This document shows, in pieces, positions 12,087 to 24,593 of a stretch of DNA of 64,000 nt. Within the stretch, counting starts at the first letter, position 1. Each line of letters starts with the position of its first letter. The DNA comes from Temnopleurus reevesii. Its lineage: Eukaryota > Echinodermata > Echinoidea > Temnopleuroida > Temnopleuridae. The notes under the pieces are model-generated. The model was not told the DNA's origin. It made no database searches and worked only from the letters and a program-made list of their open reading frames with translations. A program made the translations under genes and the position numbers. The stretch lies in contig BQKZ01000621.1 in NCBI GenBank assembly GCA_036244855.1, forward strand, positions 1 to 64,000, written 5' to 3'.

Positions 12087-14307
12087 TAGCGACGTGAGTG
12101 ACGTGGTGAAAGGGAGTGTGTATTGTGTGTGTTTGGGTGAGAGGACAGCAGAGCAAAGATGCTCCGCTTCCATATATCTCAAGTGACTTCCTATGAAACT
12201 CCAGGATCAGCAAAGATGGCACGCATTGGTCACGAGAATTTAGATCAGCCCCTAGGCGAGAGAGAGGGGAAGGCGGACTTCTTGGCACCAGCTAATAACG
12301 GGGAGCATTAATGTTTAATCTAAACCTTGCAGACACATACCAGGTGTTTTGAGTGATTCCAAAAAAAACACCGGGTATTCAAGTCTATAATCTTGAAGTC
12401 CGATGTCACCGACTCTTGCGCTGGTAGGAATGTTAGATGGACGCTTTTTCTAACTCTTCCAACTAATACAGATGAAGATCTGAACACGAAAATCATCGTA
12501 TGGAAAGATATGAATGTTGTGATCGTGCTGGCAAGTAGATAATGCATTCCAAAGATAGTCGTTTCCGCCAGTCATTGCAGCATCGAAGAGAAATGGCCAA
12601 TGGTAGGCCAACAATGTGGGGGATATCCTCCATGAACGTACGCTCTTCGACTATACGTACGCGTTCAGGCTTACGCGTAAGAAATGAATACATAACGTAG
12701 AGGGCGATATCTTCTCCAAGAGAATATTCTAAAAGTCCTCATCTAACCTAACTGAAATTGCAGGTTTAAATTTTATCTGTATAATATAGCCTTAAGTTTC
12801 CAAAATAATTTTCTAAACCTGCTAAAGTTTATTATTCCAAGTTCACTTTTGCTACAATTATTTCAATTTTCTAATATCCGTGTGATAATGACCATAATAC
12901 CATTGTTATAACCATGACACTCTTCAGTATATCATTAATCATAGCCACATATTCAAACTATAACCATCTTGTTATCGATTCTTGGGGTGACATCAATATC
13001 AGTTTCGATTGCTCCAAGATTATATTCAAATATATTCCCTAAGGAAATTCCTATGCATAAAGGCTCGCCAAGCGCTCCTTGCAGTTGGTGAGAATCTTGC
13101 TTCTGTGATGAGTGAAACTATCAATATTCATTTATTTAGAACTGCTTTATATTTTCCTCGGAATATACGGGTCGATAGAATTATGAGGTGTGTTTCATAA
13201 GCATCATACGTAGATTTGGTAATATTTAGATGCATATGAACTATATTCAATACAATTTCACTCAATATTCTGTTTGCATTTAGGAAGAGGTGTATCAATT
13301 ATCATGTGATATAATCCAATTTCAATTTTCCGTATAGAGGAAAAGGAGTGCCGTGATATTTCCTTTTTTTTTCTTTATTTCTTTTTAGTTTTCCTAATTC
13401 TAGGTGACATTTTCATAGTTTTGGGGTAGTCAAAAATTTATTCGCTTTCCGGTAAGTTAAAAAATTATGTTTCATTTCTGTGCTACAAAAGTGTTTAAGT
13501 GAAGTGTTCTAGTCATCCATTTAGAATTTGAAGCAAATTAATATCAGTCTAGGATAAACTAATTAGAATAATTTCCTATGTTCACATGCAACCCCGAAAA
13601 CCGTTTTCAAATCAACTTTTTGCAAATTAAGTTAAGTTTTGATGTAAATTTTGCACTAACATTCAACAGGAGTACCGTTTTGGACATTCAGGAAAATTAA
13701 CGTGTAACGTTGATAAATTTTCGATTAAAACTACTTTAGAAACATTTTACACTCTCTGGGCATTTTCTGGTTCCTAAGTTGGTATTGTACCAAATAACTC
13801 TATGGTATCGTAGTGAATTGTGTTTGCATTTTGATATTTTTTTTTCATCGCCAGCCAATGGCTCTAGGGTAATTACAGACAAGCATGTTTTTTCGCATAT
13901 TCTTATGTAGCTGGGCGTGTAGGTTTTTTCCGATTTTCTAGAAACTGCAAGGCAACAGCTTCTGCATAGAATTAACTGTACGGCTTCACGAACACATTCA
14001 AAGTGAACACATACCCACGAATATCCGCGCTCACTCGTGGAACCATTATTTTGCGAATCGAATCACGGCTTTTACCTCAAAATACATCAAGTTTTCCAAC
14101 TTGGTAAATTATCAGTGAACTGTTTTTAGATATGTTATTTTTCTTAATAAAATTGTACGATTTCACGTGTTCACTTAAAAAAAAAAACTCTGTATGTGGC
14201 AGTATGGCGGTGTGAAATGGTATGTAATCAATGTGTTCATTCCCTCTAAAATCAATGATATTACGTGATTGCTATCCATATTCCTAATCTTTATTCAAGG
14301 AAACCGA

Positions 14308-14460
14308 GTTAGTGTTTTAAGCTTGTCACGGCGACAACGACCTGTTCGATTAAATCATCGATACTCATTGGATGAAGAAAACACTATATATGACCGTTTC
14401 TATGGTAACTGTCGGAGAACTTGTGTCTGTCGCTGCGGCAAGCTTCACGGAACGCCCTCC
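14308..14460. mobile_element. MITE family C, old copy
   Basis: The right half (ctatggtaactgtcggagaa, gtcgctgcggcaagcttcac) aligns with the right half of the copy at 29122. The left arm ttttaagcttgtcacggcga is its diverged mirror. The ends are worn. Confidence 0.6.
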
Positions 14461-15216
14461 TGATGTGAATTATTTTAGCTTTGGCCTCGCATTTGATATA
14501 TGTCAGTAGAAATATAAATTTCGGTACACATTTGGGACATCCATCTAAAGGCTTGTTGTACATGCATATGACAAAGTGCAGATTTATCATTGCTTATTGG
14601 ATCACAATGGATCATTTCGTTCTCCATAACGAATCAGGAATAGATTCATTATGTTACTTTAATTACGTTTCCCTTTTTAAGTTGTGAATACACGTATCAG
14701 ATTTTTAGTTTCGTATTATGAAGTAGGCATAATCCATATGAAGATTTTTTTAGTCTTGCCTACATAGCATTGCGTCTTGTAAAGTGATACAAACATCTAC
14801 TATTTTGCAACTCTGATTTTGACACCGCATTGTGCCTTCAATGTTTATATTATATCATATATTATATATACTTGCGATATAGAATAATGCACCGAGTGGG
14901 TATGTGTATGATGTGCAAAAGTTTCGAGAGAGTGAGAGAGAGAACGAGCGAGACAGAGAAAGAGAGAAAGGGGAGACAGGAATATCGGGAGAGAGTATAT
15001 ACATGTATCTTAGAGAGAATGTGTGCAAAAAGTCATCACCAAATAATTCCAGATTTAATGGTTGAAAATCATCAAGATTAATGAAACTATTCAAATGGTC
15101 GAATACATTTCGTATGAATGTCCAAAAGAATCATGTAACAATGAGCCCGTTTGAATTGTAAAACAAACCCGTCATATTTTAGATGTAGGTTAACAATGGC
15201 AGAAATTGTCAATTCA

Positions 15217-15335
15217 GGGTCCCGTAACATAAAGCTTTGCAATCGATCGTACGATTGATATCAATCGCAAGTGAATGGCAAATCATGTACAAAAGTTTGC
15301 GATTGATTGCAAACTTGCTTTATGTTACAGGCCCC
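15217..15335. mobile_element. Palindromic MITE, family A
   Basis: The ends are GTCCCGTAACATAAAGC and GCTTTATGTTACAGGCCCC. The inner palindrome contains AATCGATCGTACGATTGATA and a TTTGCGATTGATTGCAAAC arm. It is nearly identical, in inverted orientation, to 39756-39874. Confidence 0.85.
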
Positions 15336-15509
15336 TTACCAGGCAAATGCCCCCTGGGAATTTTTCAAACTATTTTGCTGTTTTGTTTCTTTTACACGAC
15401 AACGAAATGCCATTGATTAGGTATTTATTTGCTCATAGAATAGCTCATAGGAATATAATTTTCAACATTTGGCCAACATGCTTTCCTCACAGTAATTGGA
15501 TAAAATAGT

Positions 15510-15762
15510 TAAGACCAACTCACACCTTTGCGTTTTTAGCTCGCGTCGGCTAAGCGCTTTTTAATTATCAAAAACGGTCCGCGATCGCACAGTGTACGCT
15601 CATCAGCTTGGTAAACTGACGTTCGGCTTGCGCTCAAGTGGCGTAAGTCGAACGTTAGTCCATCGTATGACCAGCGTCTTTGAGCGTCCAGGGAGCGTTT
15701 TTGATTTATTAAAATACGCTGGGTCGACGCAGACTAAAACACAAAGGTTTGAGTCGGTCTTT
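15510..15762. mobile_element. MITE family B (AAGGCCGACTCACACCTTTG ends)
   Basis: This is an inverted-repeat element with ends AAGACCAACTCACACCTTTG and CACAAAGGTTTGAGTCGGTCTT. Inner arms include cggctaagcgctttttaatt / taaaatacgctgggtcg and gacgttcggcttgcg / taagtcgaacgttagtc. CpG content is far above the surroundings. Confidence 0.8.
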
Positions 15763-16367
15763 ACAGCTTGTGTTGTTCCTATTCGCAGCAAACAATTTGG
15801 AAAGCATATTGCCTAGTGTTTGGGTATATTGATTTCCTATTATATTTTATCTAATGATTTACGAGTGTGTGGAAGCTAATTTGCTTGTATCGAACTTCTT
15901 TTGAGTGTGGGCATAACAAATGATAGATACTAAATGGCTATGTACTTAAGGGTATGTTAACCGATAAGGGGTATGTTGGTATTTTGAAACGATTTTTTTT
16001 TTATATATATATAATGAGCATATCAAGTGTTTAGCCCTAAATCTACTTTTGAGGTAGTACTTATACGATCTTTAGTAGACAGTAAGAAATAATAAGGGTC
16101 AAATTGGAAAAGTTATCATTAAAATTATGTAACTAATGTGGTCTCAATGTTACAAAAGACTTCACACATTGCGATCGTCATTTAGATAACCCCTGCACTC
16201 TTCTCATATCATGTTGTTTGGTAAAACAAATGTGTGCCCACTTTCACTGTGATTACAATTTTCACAGTCTAAATGTTTAATTATAATATTGGACATACTG
16301 AAAACAAATTCAAATGACTGATCAATATTATCATTATACCAAATATATTGTGTCAACAGTATGTTAA

Positions 16368-16778
16368 GGGGCCTGTAACATAAAATATACAATTAAACTT
16401 ATAGGCAATTCCACGGTAACGGAAGGACATACATACAAAAATATTGATGTTTAACCAAGAACTGCAGGAAAAAGAGTGATGGAAAAAATTTCAAACCTTG
16501 CAAAAGGAAGGCTATAACAAAGTTCTTCAATATCCACTGATTTTTTAATAAAAAAAATAAAAAAAAATAAACATACATTTAAAAAGATTAAAAAAAAAAT
16601 ACAAAAAATAATTTAATAAAAATAATAAATAAAATTTAAAATTTTTTGTCTGAATGTGAACTCATTAAGCGTGGAATTGCCCTTATGATAAACGTTAGTC
16701 GTAAGTTTATGGCAAAACGTGTGCCACCAAGATACGATTGATTTTAATTCCATCGTATTTCTTTTATGTTACAGGCCC
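16368..16778. mobile_element. Family A MITE split by a second element
   Basis: It starts GGGGCCTGTAACATAAAATA and ends TTTTATGTTACAGGCCC. Inside, at 16404-16681, lies another inverted-repeat element. Without it the host copy has about the normal length (133 bases). Confidence 0.8.
16404..16681. mobile_element. Nested MITE with GGCAATTCCACG ends, 278 bp
   Basis: Perfect 12-base terminal inverted repeats (GGCAATTCCACG / CGTGGAATTGCC) are flanked by a near-perfect 6-base target duplication (CTTATA / CTTATG). The interior is extremely A-rich (16540-16640) and non-coding. Confidence 0.78.
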
Positions 16779-18419
16779 TAGATCTGATAAACCATTTTCT
16801 TTCCACAATACACAAGTATTGTAAATTCAACTCATATTTGACTGCATAGTGTGTTACTAGTAATAATAATGTGCTCCTTCCCGCTTAATATGACACTGTT
16901 CATAGAACTGAAGACAGTTTAGGAGTATGTGTATCTGTAGATATTTGTTTGTAATGATATCATGTGTCAAGAGTGTGGTAGAGAAAGAGGAGGACTTTAA
17001 GAGAGAGAGAGAGAGAGGGGGAGAAAGAAAAAAAAAGAGATGAGAGAAGGGAGAAGAAAGAGAGAAATAGCGATTCGTGTGATCTTAAATGAAGTAGGAG
17101 CAATTAATGTCAAAGTGTATGACGTTCCAGAACAAACACATTCCCATTCTCGAGTGTAAATGATAGTTATAATTGCATATCACATAAGAAATTTAAATAT
17201 TTGCAACAACACTACGATGATACACTGTGTGTATGTGTACACAAAGTCAAATCGATTCCTAGTAAACCGTTCATATGAATATAAAATTCAAAATCGATAT
17301 TCACCAGCATGAATCAGAACGGTTCCTCCCTGTATTGATGTGTTTGATCATCAACAATGTGCTCTATTGGATAAAATTGGATAAACTCCCTCAAAATCGA
17401 TTAAAACACTCCCAAATGGTAGCAGATCGGACAGTAAATTTGATATAAAGATACAGGCTATACATTTAATTGTAACTTTGGGGTTTTCATGGTAACGATA
17501 TGTTTGATTTAATCAAATGAATATTGATTGTTACATGCAATATTATTACCAGGCAAACTTCTCTGTACTGCCATTAAATATCTGTATTTTTGCATCAAAT
17601 TGTCTTGTCACAATGATGCTATGATGATTACACAATATATGTTACACAATATATAATATGAAGTGAGTGAAAAGTTATGAAACTAGAAACGACAGATTGA
17701 TAATTATACTGTATAATTAGATTGTAAATTAGATATATTTTTTCTACTTATGTAATAACCAAAAAAATATTCAGAGAAAGTTATTGAAACAAATGCCTTG
17801 GGCAAAATGTCACACTTTCTGAGCGTGAGAGTAACATATGTAATGGATATATTATAAATTATATTATAATATTATTTTTTTTTTAATCGAAATATTCATT
17901 GGGAATGTGTTTGTTCTGCTTGCATGTTCTAGTGTTACGTAATCACACATTTTAGTTCTTGTTATTTGTGTTCACCAGTGTCCACACGATAACGTGATTA
18001 CATCACTATAATAGCGTTTGATATTGCACGTATACTCAAAGTGTCTTTATTACTGCCAAGGGTTATATCTGTCAACATATCACTGATATTATCATAAATG
18101 AGCAGAGTGATATAATGTTACTATTATTACTGTTATTATTGCGCAATTATTACAATTATGTATGACTTGTATAGACTCTTGTTATTGAAATATCATGTGA
18201 GAAATGGTTTTGTACATATCTTGAAAGCGACAGAGATCTATGTAAATGAGAACGAGAGTGCAAGGGTATCTCTTTTTAAATACAGTACTTTTCATATAAT
18301 GAACAAAAAAAGGAATTATAACAAAAATTAACTCGAGTTTGCCAGTGTCATTTGTTAGTTAGTTTTGACCGTCGATTTATTTGTCTTGTTTACTTTAACT
18401 GTATAGTTTCTCTCTCCTC

Positions 18420-18873
18420 ATCCGTTTCCCTCTCTCTATCACACACACACACATACACACACACATACATACAAACACACATACACACACAAGACCGACT
18501 CACTTTATATTTCTGCTTCCTCCTATTTTTTTTCCTTATTTGAAAGCACACACACACACACACACAACACGTGTCCACGTTTGGAGGAGTGTGTGTGTAT
18601 GTGTGTGAGTGTTAAGTATCTTTCATATGTAACCGTTTATGTGTTGGCATATGTGTGTGTGTGTGTGGATATTTAAGTATATGTTTTGCTTGTATGTAGT
18701 TTATGTGCAATTGTGATTTTGTGGGTGCGTGTTTATGTGTTCGCATGTTTCATGTTTGTGGGTTTCTTTCTTGATATATGCGTATGTGGTTTTTGTGAGA
18801 GTGGGAATGTGAGTTTTCACGTCTTTATTTAGTGTGTGTGTGTGTGTGTGTGTGTCGTGTGTGTGTGTGTGTC

Positions 18874-18906
<33 letters not shown>

Positions 18907-18930
18907 TGTGTGCGCGTGTATGTGTGAAGG
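18420..18930 (+). repeat. CA/GT microsatellite cluster
   Basis: CA-rich tracts at 18439-18492 and 18547-18567 are followed by GT-rich tracts at 18584-18668 and 18832-18920. The two faces could form a long imperfect hairpin. Confidence 0.85.
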
Positions 18931-21120
18931 TATGTGCGTAGAGAGAGGAGGGGAGAGATAGAGTGTGTGACTTGTATGTAATGTGTTGCATGTGCATTTT
19001 AAAGTGTTCTTATATGCCACTGTGTTTCAATAAAACGGTGATGAGAATAGATGGAAAACCCTTCTTAAATCCATCCATTCCCAGGTCATCTGTCTACTAC
19101 AGAACGTCTCACTGCCCTTGTCTTTATGAGCCCATAACCGATCTTCTTCGTTCATCTGCTTTGTCTGCATTTATATAATTCACCTTTTTGAGAAAGCAGA
19201 TCTATGAAAATAAGTAGGTAACCTGCCTGAAAGCATGAAATGACAACATTTTACTTGTAATAGGTGATTGTGTCAGTGGGATCGTCAATTTCAAAAGTTA
19301 CAATGTGTGGATCTGAGTAATTTACTTGAAATTATACTTGAATTATGAGCTTTATTATAATAGCCATGATTGGTCTGTCGTCTCAAGTGGGCCCATTTTT
19401 GCACTGTCATCATTTTGCAGCATTGTCTCTACATCCCAGTGATATTGTGCCTATATCCACATTTGCAAAATTCTAATTGTAGGGGGGTTGGCTCTATCAC
19501 AACTTTGCGTCTATAAAACTAGCCATCGTCTGCCCAGCAGATAATCTCTCTAGATTGAAGAGCGCCATCAAATCCAACATCAACAATCGGCGTTCACGAT
19601 CTGTGAGCGCTGAAAAAGGAGACGTTCAACATGTTCATCGCGTTTATACGTCAGGTGCTAACCGAACGCATTCAGTGTATGGCACGCCATTCCCCTTCAT
19701 ATTCCTGCAATCATGGAGCTTCTCACAGTTTTCATTTTGGTTCTAAGTGAAAAGATGTGATAGGGTTTTTACTTTGAAAAATTACCAAGTGAAATCTTGT
19801 CTTTTCAAGTTGATGTCGTTTCTTGCATGAGAGTAATGAGAGTGCGTATAGCGTAAAGAGGGCGGTATTGCAGATTCAAGAAGCCATAGCTTTAGCAAAT
19901 ATCATTATATGTGAAGGGTAAATTAAACCCTTTAACGATCGCTATCTGTGTATATGTGTTACCAGAGAGTTGACTTTTTGGAACATAATCATTTTGACGT
20001 AAGAACCATTACCTTTTATTTATATTTTGTTCTCAAAATTAAAGAAGAGTCACAAATTTCATTTAAAAATGGCCGATGCTTTGTCCTGCCTGGCCATCAC
20101 GTCACAAATCACTGATGTGTGTGACATATGATAATTCGCACCGGTCACACAAATTCCTGTGACATGATGACCTGCCATAATTGGGATCAGCCCAATTTGG
20201 ACGCCTGTGACCACTTCGCCATGAACATCTTTAAAACATTGCATTGCTTCCTATCTCAAAATATGATTATGTGCCCAAAGTCATTTTTCGTCACACACGT
20301 CCCGGATAATGGTGCGAATATTTTTCAACAGGACTTTCAGATTATTCTGAATTCCACTTTATAATGTACAATGACTTCTAAAGTTGATGAAAAGTTATGA
20401 TAAATTCTTAAGTTGCATTCAGTAGGAGGGTGACGTCACACTGGGACCTTGGATTTCTCTCAAACGTTTTTTACGTAGGATAAACTGCAAAGAAAACGTA
20501 TGGTAACTAGTTGAACAACGCATTTTTAACTTTCCTAGAACGATGCGCCAACACATTTCAACGAATGCTTAGCGTATCTCTGACATTCATATTTTATTGG
20601 TATTCTCGCATCTAAACGTTGTAAACTGCATACTATACGTACGGTATTTGGCAAAAATTCTTGCGAACTTGGTCAGAGTATATTACGTCGAATAAAAAGT
20701 ATGAATGCGTTTTAGAATAGCTATTTGTTTACCCCCACTGAAATAGGCTGTCATAAATCGTCATCCGACAAAACTTGTGCATTCACATAAATTTTCTACG
20801 TATGCCGATGTTACGGCTGATTCCTTCCGAATTAGTTATGATAGATGTTCATGGTGGACTTTCTCAAGCGTTTGTTTTATGTCAAAGAACCATGTATTTC
20901 ACCAGGATCAATACTCCTGGTAATTTCATTGTTGCAATGGATTGCGTTTCGGTAGAACGATAAGCCATGTATCCAAGCTTTTTATCTAAACGATCACGCT
21001 GTTCCAAACAACCCAAGAAGTCTAAGTGATTGTATCATAAATATGTTCAAGGATTTAACATGTGACACTCGCAGATGAGACATGTATGTCATTTTCCAGA
21101 ACAACATTTTCACCTTTCTT

Positions 21121-21354
21121 AAGGCCGGCTCCCACCTTTTCGTTTAGCCAGCGTATTTGGAAAATAAAAGCACTCCCTGGACGCACAAAGACGCAGGTCA
21201 TGCGGAGTACCGACGCTCAGAGTATGCTCCTCGAGTGCAAGCCGAACGTCAGTCCACCGTCTAATCCGCGTAACTATGTTGCGTTGTATGCGACACTTAA
21301 AAAAAACACGCTGGTCCGACGCAGGCGAAATACGCAAAGGTGTGAGTCGTCCTT
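21121..21354. mobile_element. MITE family B
   Basis: The ends are AAGGCCGGCTCCCACCTTTT and GCAAAGGTGTGAGTCGTCCTT. Interior arms cgcacaaagacgcaggtcat and aagccgaacgtcagtccacc match the other family B copies. Confidence 0.8.
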
Positions 21355-21675
21355 TAAGACTATGTAGTAATATGGTAATATTCCCGGGTCAACGGAATAT
21401 TGGAATGTTTTCATAAAGTCGGTTACTGAGGGATTATCGCATTTCTTTCTGCCTTGTAGCCTACAACCATGCATATATCCTGAACGACGAATGAAAGCCC
21501 AAATACACCCTGAAATTTACAAACAACGCTCATCCATGATGTTAGAAAGACGGTAATTGAGCGCAGAAATAAAGGAGAAAGATGCGTACGTCGAACACCA
21601 ATGAATGTCGACCAAGTGTCTTCCCTATGTATTTGTGCGTTAATGGAGCGTCTTCCTATTTCCTGGCTGCTGTTA

Positions 21676-21926
21676 AAGGCTGACTCACACCTTTGTGATT
21701 TTAGCCTGCGTCGGCCCAGCGTTCTTTGAAATCAAAAACGCTCCCCGAGAGTACCGTATACGCTAATTATAATTATGGTGGACTGACGTTCGACTTGCAT
21801 TCAAGGTGCGTACGCCGAGCGTCAGCCCACAGTATGACCTGCGTCTTTGTGCGTTTAGGGTACGTTTTCTTTTTCCAGAAACGCTAGGCCGAAGCAGACT
21901 AAGAACACAAGGTGTGAGCGACCGTT
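21676..21926. mobile_element. MITE family B
   Basis: It starts AAGGCTGACTCACACCTTTG and ends ACAAGGTGTGAGCGACCGTT. It lies 320 bases from the previous copy and is one of the best preserved in its outer arms. Confidence 0.8.
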
Positions 21927-22396
21927 GGCTAGAAACATAGGGTCATGATTGAGCCTTTTCAAAAACGAATGCATAACTAATTTAACCAAGTGATGAACAC
22001 ACACTTTTTTACCAGATTGAAGAAAAGAAATAGATAACTCGTGATTAGATTATCTCAATTGCTTTATGATATTTACAATACGCTTTTCAATTCATTTATA
22101 CAAAGTCACGGGAATGGCCGAAGGAGTACGTGATTGCACATAACATATACATTATATCAGTAGACCTCATAAATACATATCATCATAATGTTACTTTGTA
22201 GGAAACTAATCAAAATCAATTCCAAACCTGATTTTAAGATCGAATTGTTTGCGTAACCAACGATGTCAATATTGCACAAATCATAACAATTTCTATCATA
22301 AATGAAATTGGTAAAGTAATGTTCCTTTTCGTCCGAATAGTTGATTTGTTTATTCGTAGGCAGTATCTTTTCTCAAGTAGCCAAATAAATAGATTT

Positions 22397-22402
22397 TATT
22401 TT
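22397..22402 (-). terminator. NR2E3: Possible polyadenylation signal (AATAAA) of the NR2E3-like gene
   Basis: The - strand hexamer AATAAA lies about 640 bases downstream of the terminal TAA, with a second one near 22348. In such AT-rich DNA the hexamer is common by chance, so this is only a candidate. Confidence 0.25.
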
Positions 22403-23039
22403 CTAGAACATCTGACATGAGAAAGTCGTATAATCTCGTCTGATATCAATGTCCCATGGTCGTACCATGCTCATCTGTCCCACTCAACTTAGTACTTCAA
22501 AATTTGTGCTCTACCGCCCTCTATATTTTCATGCTGAAAAAAATCTCGACTCTGGGCAGTACTTCTTCTTGTCCGTTTGACTTATTTTACAGCCTCATTA
22601 AAATAATTCTACTCTGTATCTTCGATCATTTTACTGAGGTAATTTCAATAACAGACGTGGTATGACAGATTTGGAGACTCAACACCGGAGTTTTTACATT
22701 TATAGATAAATAAATAACATTGTCCTTAACGAGTTTCTCTTTCCACTGGAGGCTCCTTTAAATATAGACCCCTCTGTATCTGAAACAATGCGGAGCAGTT
22801 GTGATATCCAGAACAACAAATTGACAGTTTTGTAGACCCGACCTATCACCTTTACATTCTCGAAAGCACCCTCTATAACACCAACAAGTATGAGTGTTAT
22901 TCCTGCTTATAGTTTTCTGTTTTCATCACATCACCCTTCGAATAGTTCCAGTCTGGTAAAATGATCTCATCAAGAATTCTCGAAAGTTTTCAGATTCAAC
23001 TTAGCACCATGGCAATTTTGCACTACTGCCCTCTATAGT

Positions 23040-23172
23040 TTAATTCTTGAACATATCACAGAGGAGTCTCTCCATGGGTGTGTCACCGATCGTACATCTA
23101 AAGAACAATCGCTCGATCTGATCTGACGTCACAAACCTCAACGATGGGAGAAGAAGCAACATTCAGCCAAAC
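23040..23172 (-). CDS. NR2E3: NR2E3-like exon 8 (last): helices 10-12 and AF-2, with internal TGA
   Basis: The acceptor is attattttcaag and the exon has 44 codons. After the Arg codon shared with exon 7 the frame reads F-G-TGA, then [20 protein letters not shown] and [20 protein letters not shown], with TAA at 23042-23040. Apart from the TGA at 23165-23163 every residue fits the NR2E consensus, including the AF-2 helix. Vertebrate PNR and TLX have a basic residue (K) at the TGA position, and CGA to TGA is a single CpG transition. No other acceptor in this stretch would skip only the stop. The exon is real; the effect of the stop is open. Confidence 0.9.
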
Positions 23173-24134
23173 CTTGAAAATAATGATGAGTAAACAAAGC
23201 AATTAAAATCACATGATATGCGATATATGTTCTTATTGCAAGCTCCTAAATAAAACATCCCAGCGAAAATCATTACTAAAAGCACGATATAGTCTATTTC
23301 TTTAAAAAATAACTCGAACGCCAATCCAATGCTCCTTTGTAATGCTATTCAAATCGGAACTTGTTATTGTTGTGTCCGCACAGTTCAATACACTGCGTAA
23401 ACATTTTCACAAGCTTTAAATTTGTTTTCTTCTTTCTTTTTTTCACACTTATTTCGAATGATTACAAACTTTAGAGTGTTTTTAAATGCTATAACAATGC
23501 TCAATTTTTTTCCAAAAAAGTAGCGTTCCCAAAAGTCATTTCTCCATCATCCCATCCTCCCATGCCAGTCCCAACTTATATCCCACTCCGCCTTCCCCGC
23601 CGGCAATAAACGTAGAATAACAACAGCGTGGTACACAAACTAGATTGCATTTAATAAAGCTGTTAATATATATCCGCATAAGTGTGCAAACGACTGATGA
23701 TCATTTCTCATTTGTAATTCAGCGCTAACTGTTATCATTGAGTGTGAGAAAGAATTACCAGTCGTTCGTACAGTCGTGGGTATCTCTACGAACAGCTCTA
23801 TAAAATACAACCCTCTGATGAGATTTTCGTAGTTTCGAACCCTCACCTTGCTGACTGAGTGGGTTGGTGTGCTCGTATGTGCTGACTGAGCATGAGATGT
23901 GCTTGGTCTTGTAGAATCTCAACCTGATGTGGGTCTTTCAAACCTCGAGTCTCTGGAAATAATGAAGAAAATTAAGAGTAAACATAATAAATATTTATAC
24001 TTCCAAACCCTCTAGCAATCATCATCATTATCATTGTCGCCGTCGTCGTCGTCACCATCATCATCATCATCATCACCACCACCATCACCATCGATCGTCA
24101 TCGTCATCACCATTTTCATCACCATTATCCTCAC

Positions 24135-24167
<33 letters not shown>

Positions 24168-24522
24168 TTTCCTCCCCCTCCTCCTCCTCATCCTTCTCAT
24201 CATCATCGTTAACATCATCATCATCTTCATCACCATCACCATCATCATCATCGTCATCATCACTACCACCATCACCATCGATCGTCATCTTCATCACCAT
24301 TATCATCACCATTATCATCATCATCATCATCATCATCATCATCGTCATCATCATCTTCCTCCCCCTCCTCCTCCTCATCCCCCTCCTCATCATCATCATC
24401 GTTAACATCATCATCATTTTTAGCACCATCACCATCATCATCATCGTCATCATCACCACCACCACCATCATCATCATCATAATCATCATCATCAACATCA
24501 TCACCATCATCATCGTCATCAT

Positions 24523-24593
<71 letters not shown>

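Larger units (their letters stand above)
12087..22340. other. SK 3' UTR and intergenic region between the convergent genes
   Basis: No protein-coding gene is recognisable here. The first 200-600 bases are probably SK 3' UTR. Beyond that lie foldback elements (14308-14460, 15217-15335, 15510-15762, 16368-16778 with a nested insertion, 21121-21354, 21676-21926), purine-rich runs (14928-14980, 16998-17065) and CA/GT microsatellites (18439-18930). Open frames of 60-100 codons in this stretch have no recognisable domains, and several run through the repeats. Confidence 0.7.

Noticed and set aside
18352..19020. Several frames with His-Thr repeats
   Set aside because: Produced by CA/GT microsatellites.
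23040..23172. Selenocysteine coding at the in-frame TGA
   Set aside because: Nuclear receptors are not selenoproteins, the site is normally basic, and I saw no SECIS-like hairpin in the short 3' region that I could inspect by eye.
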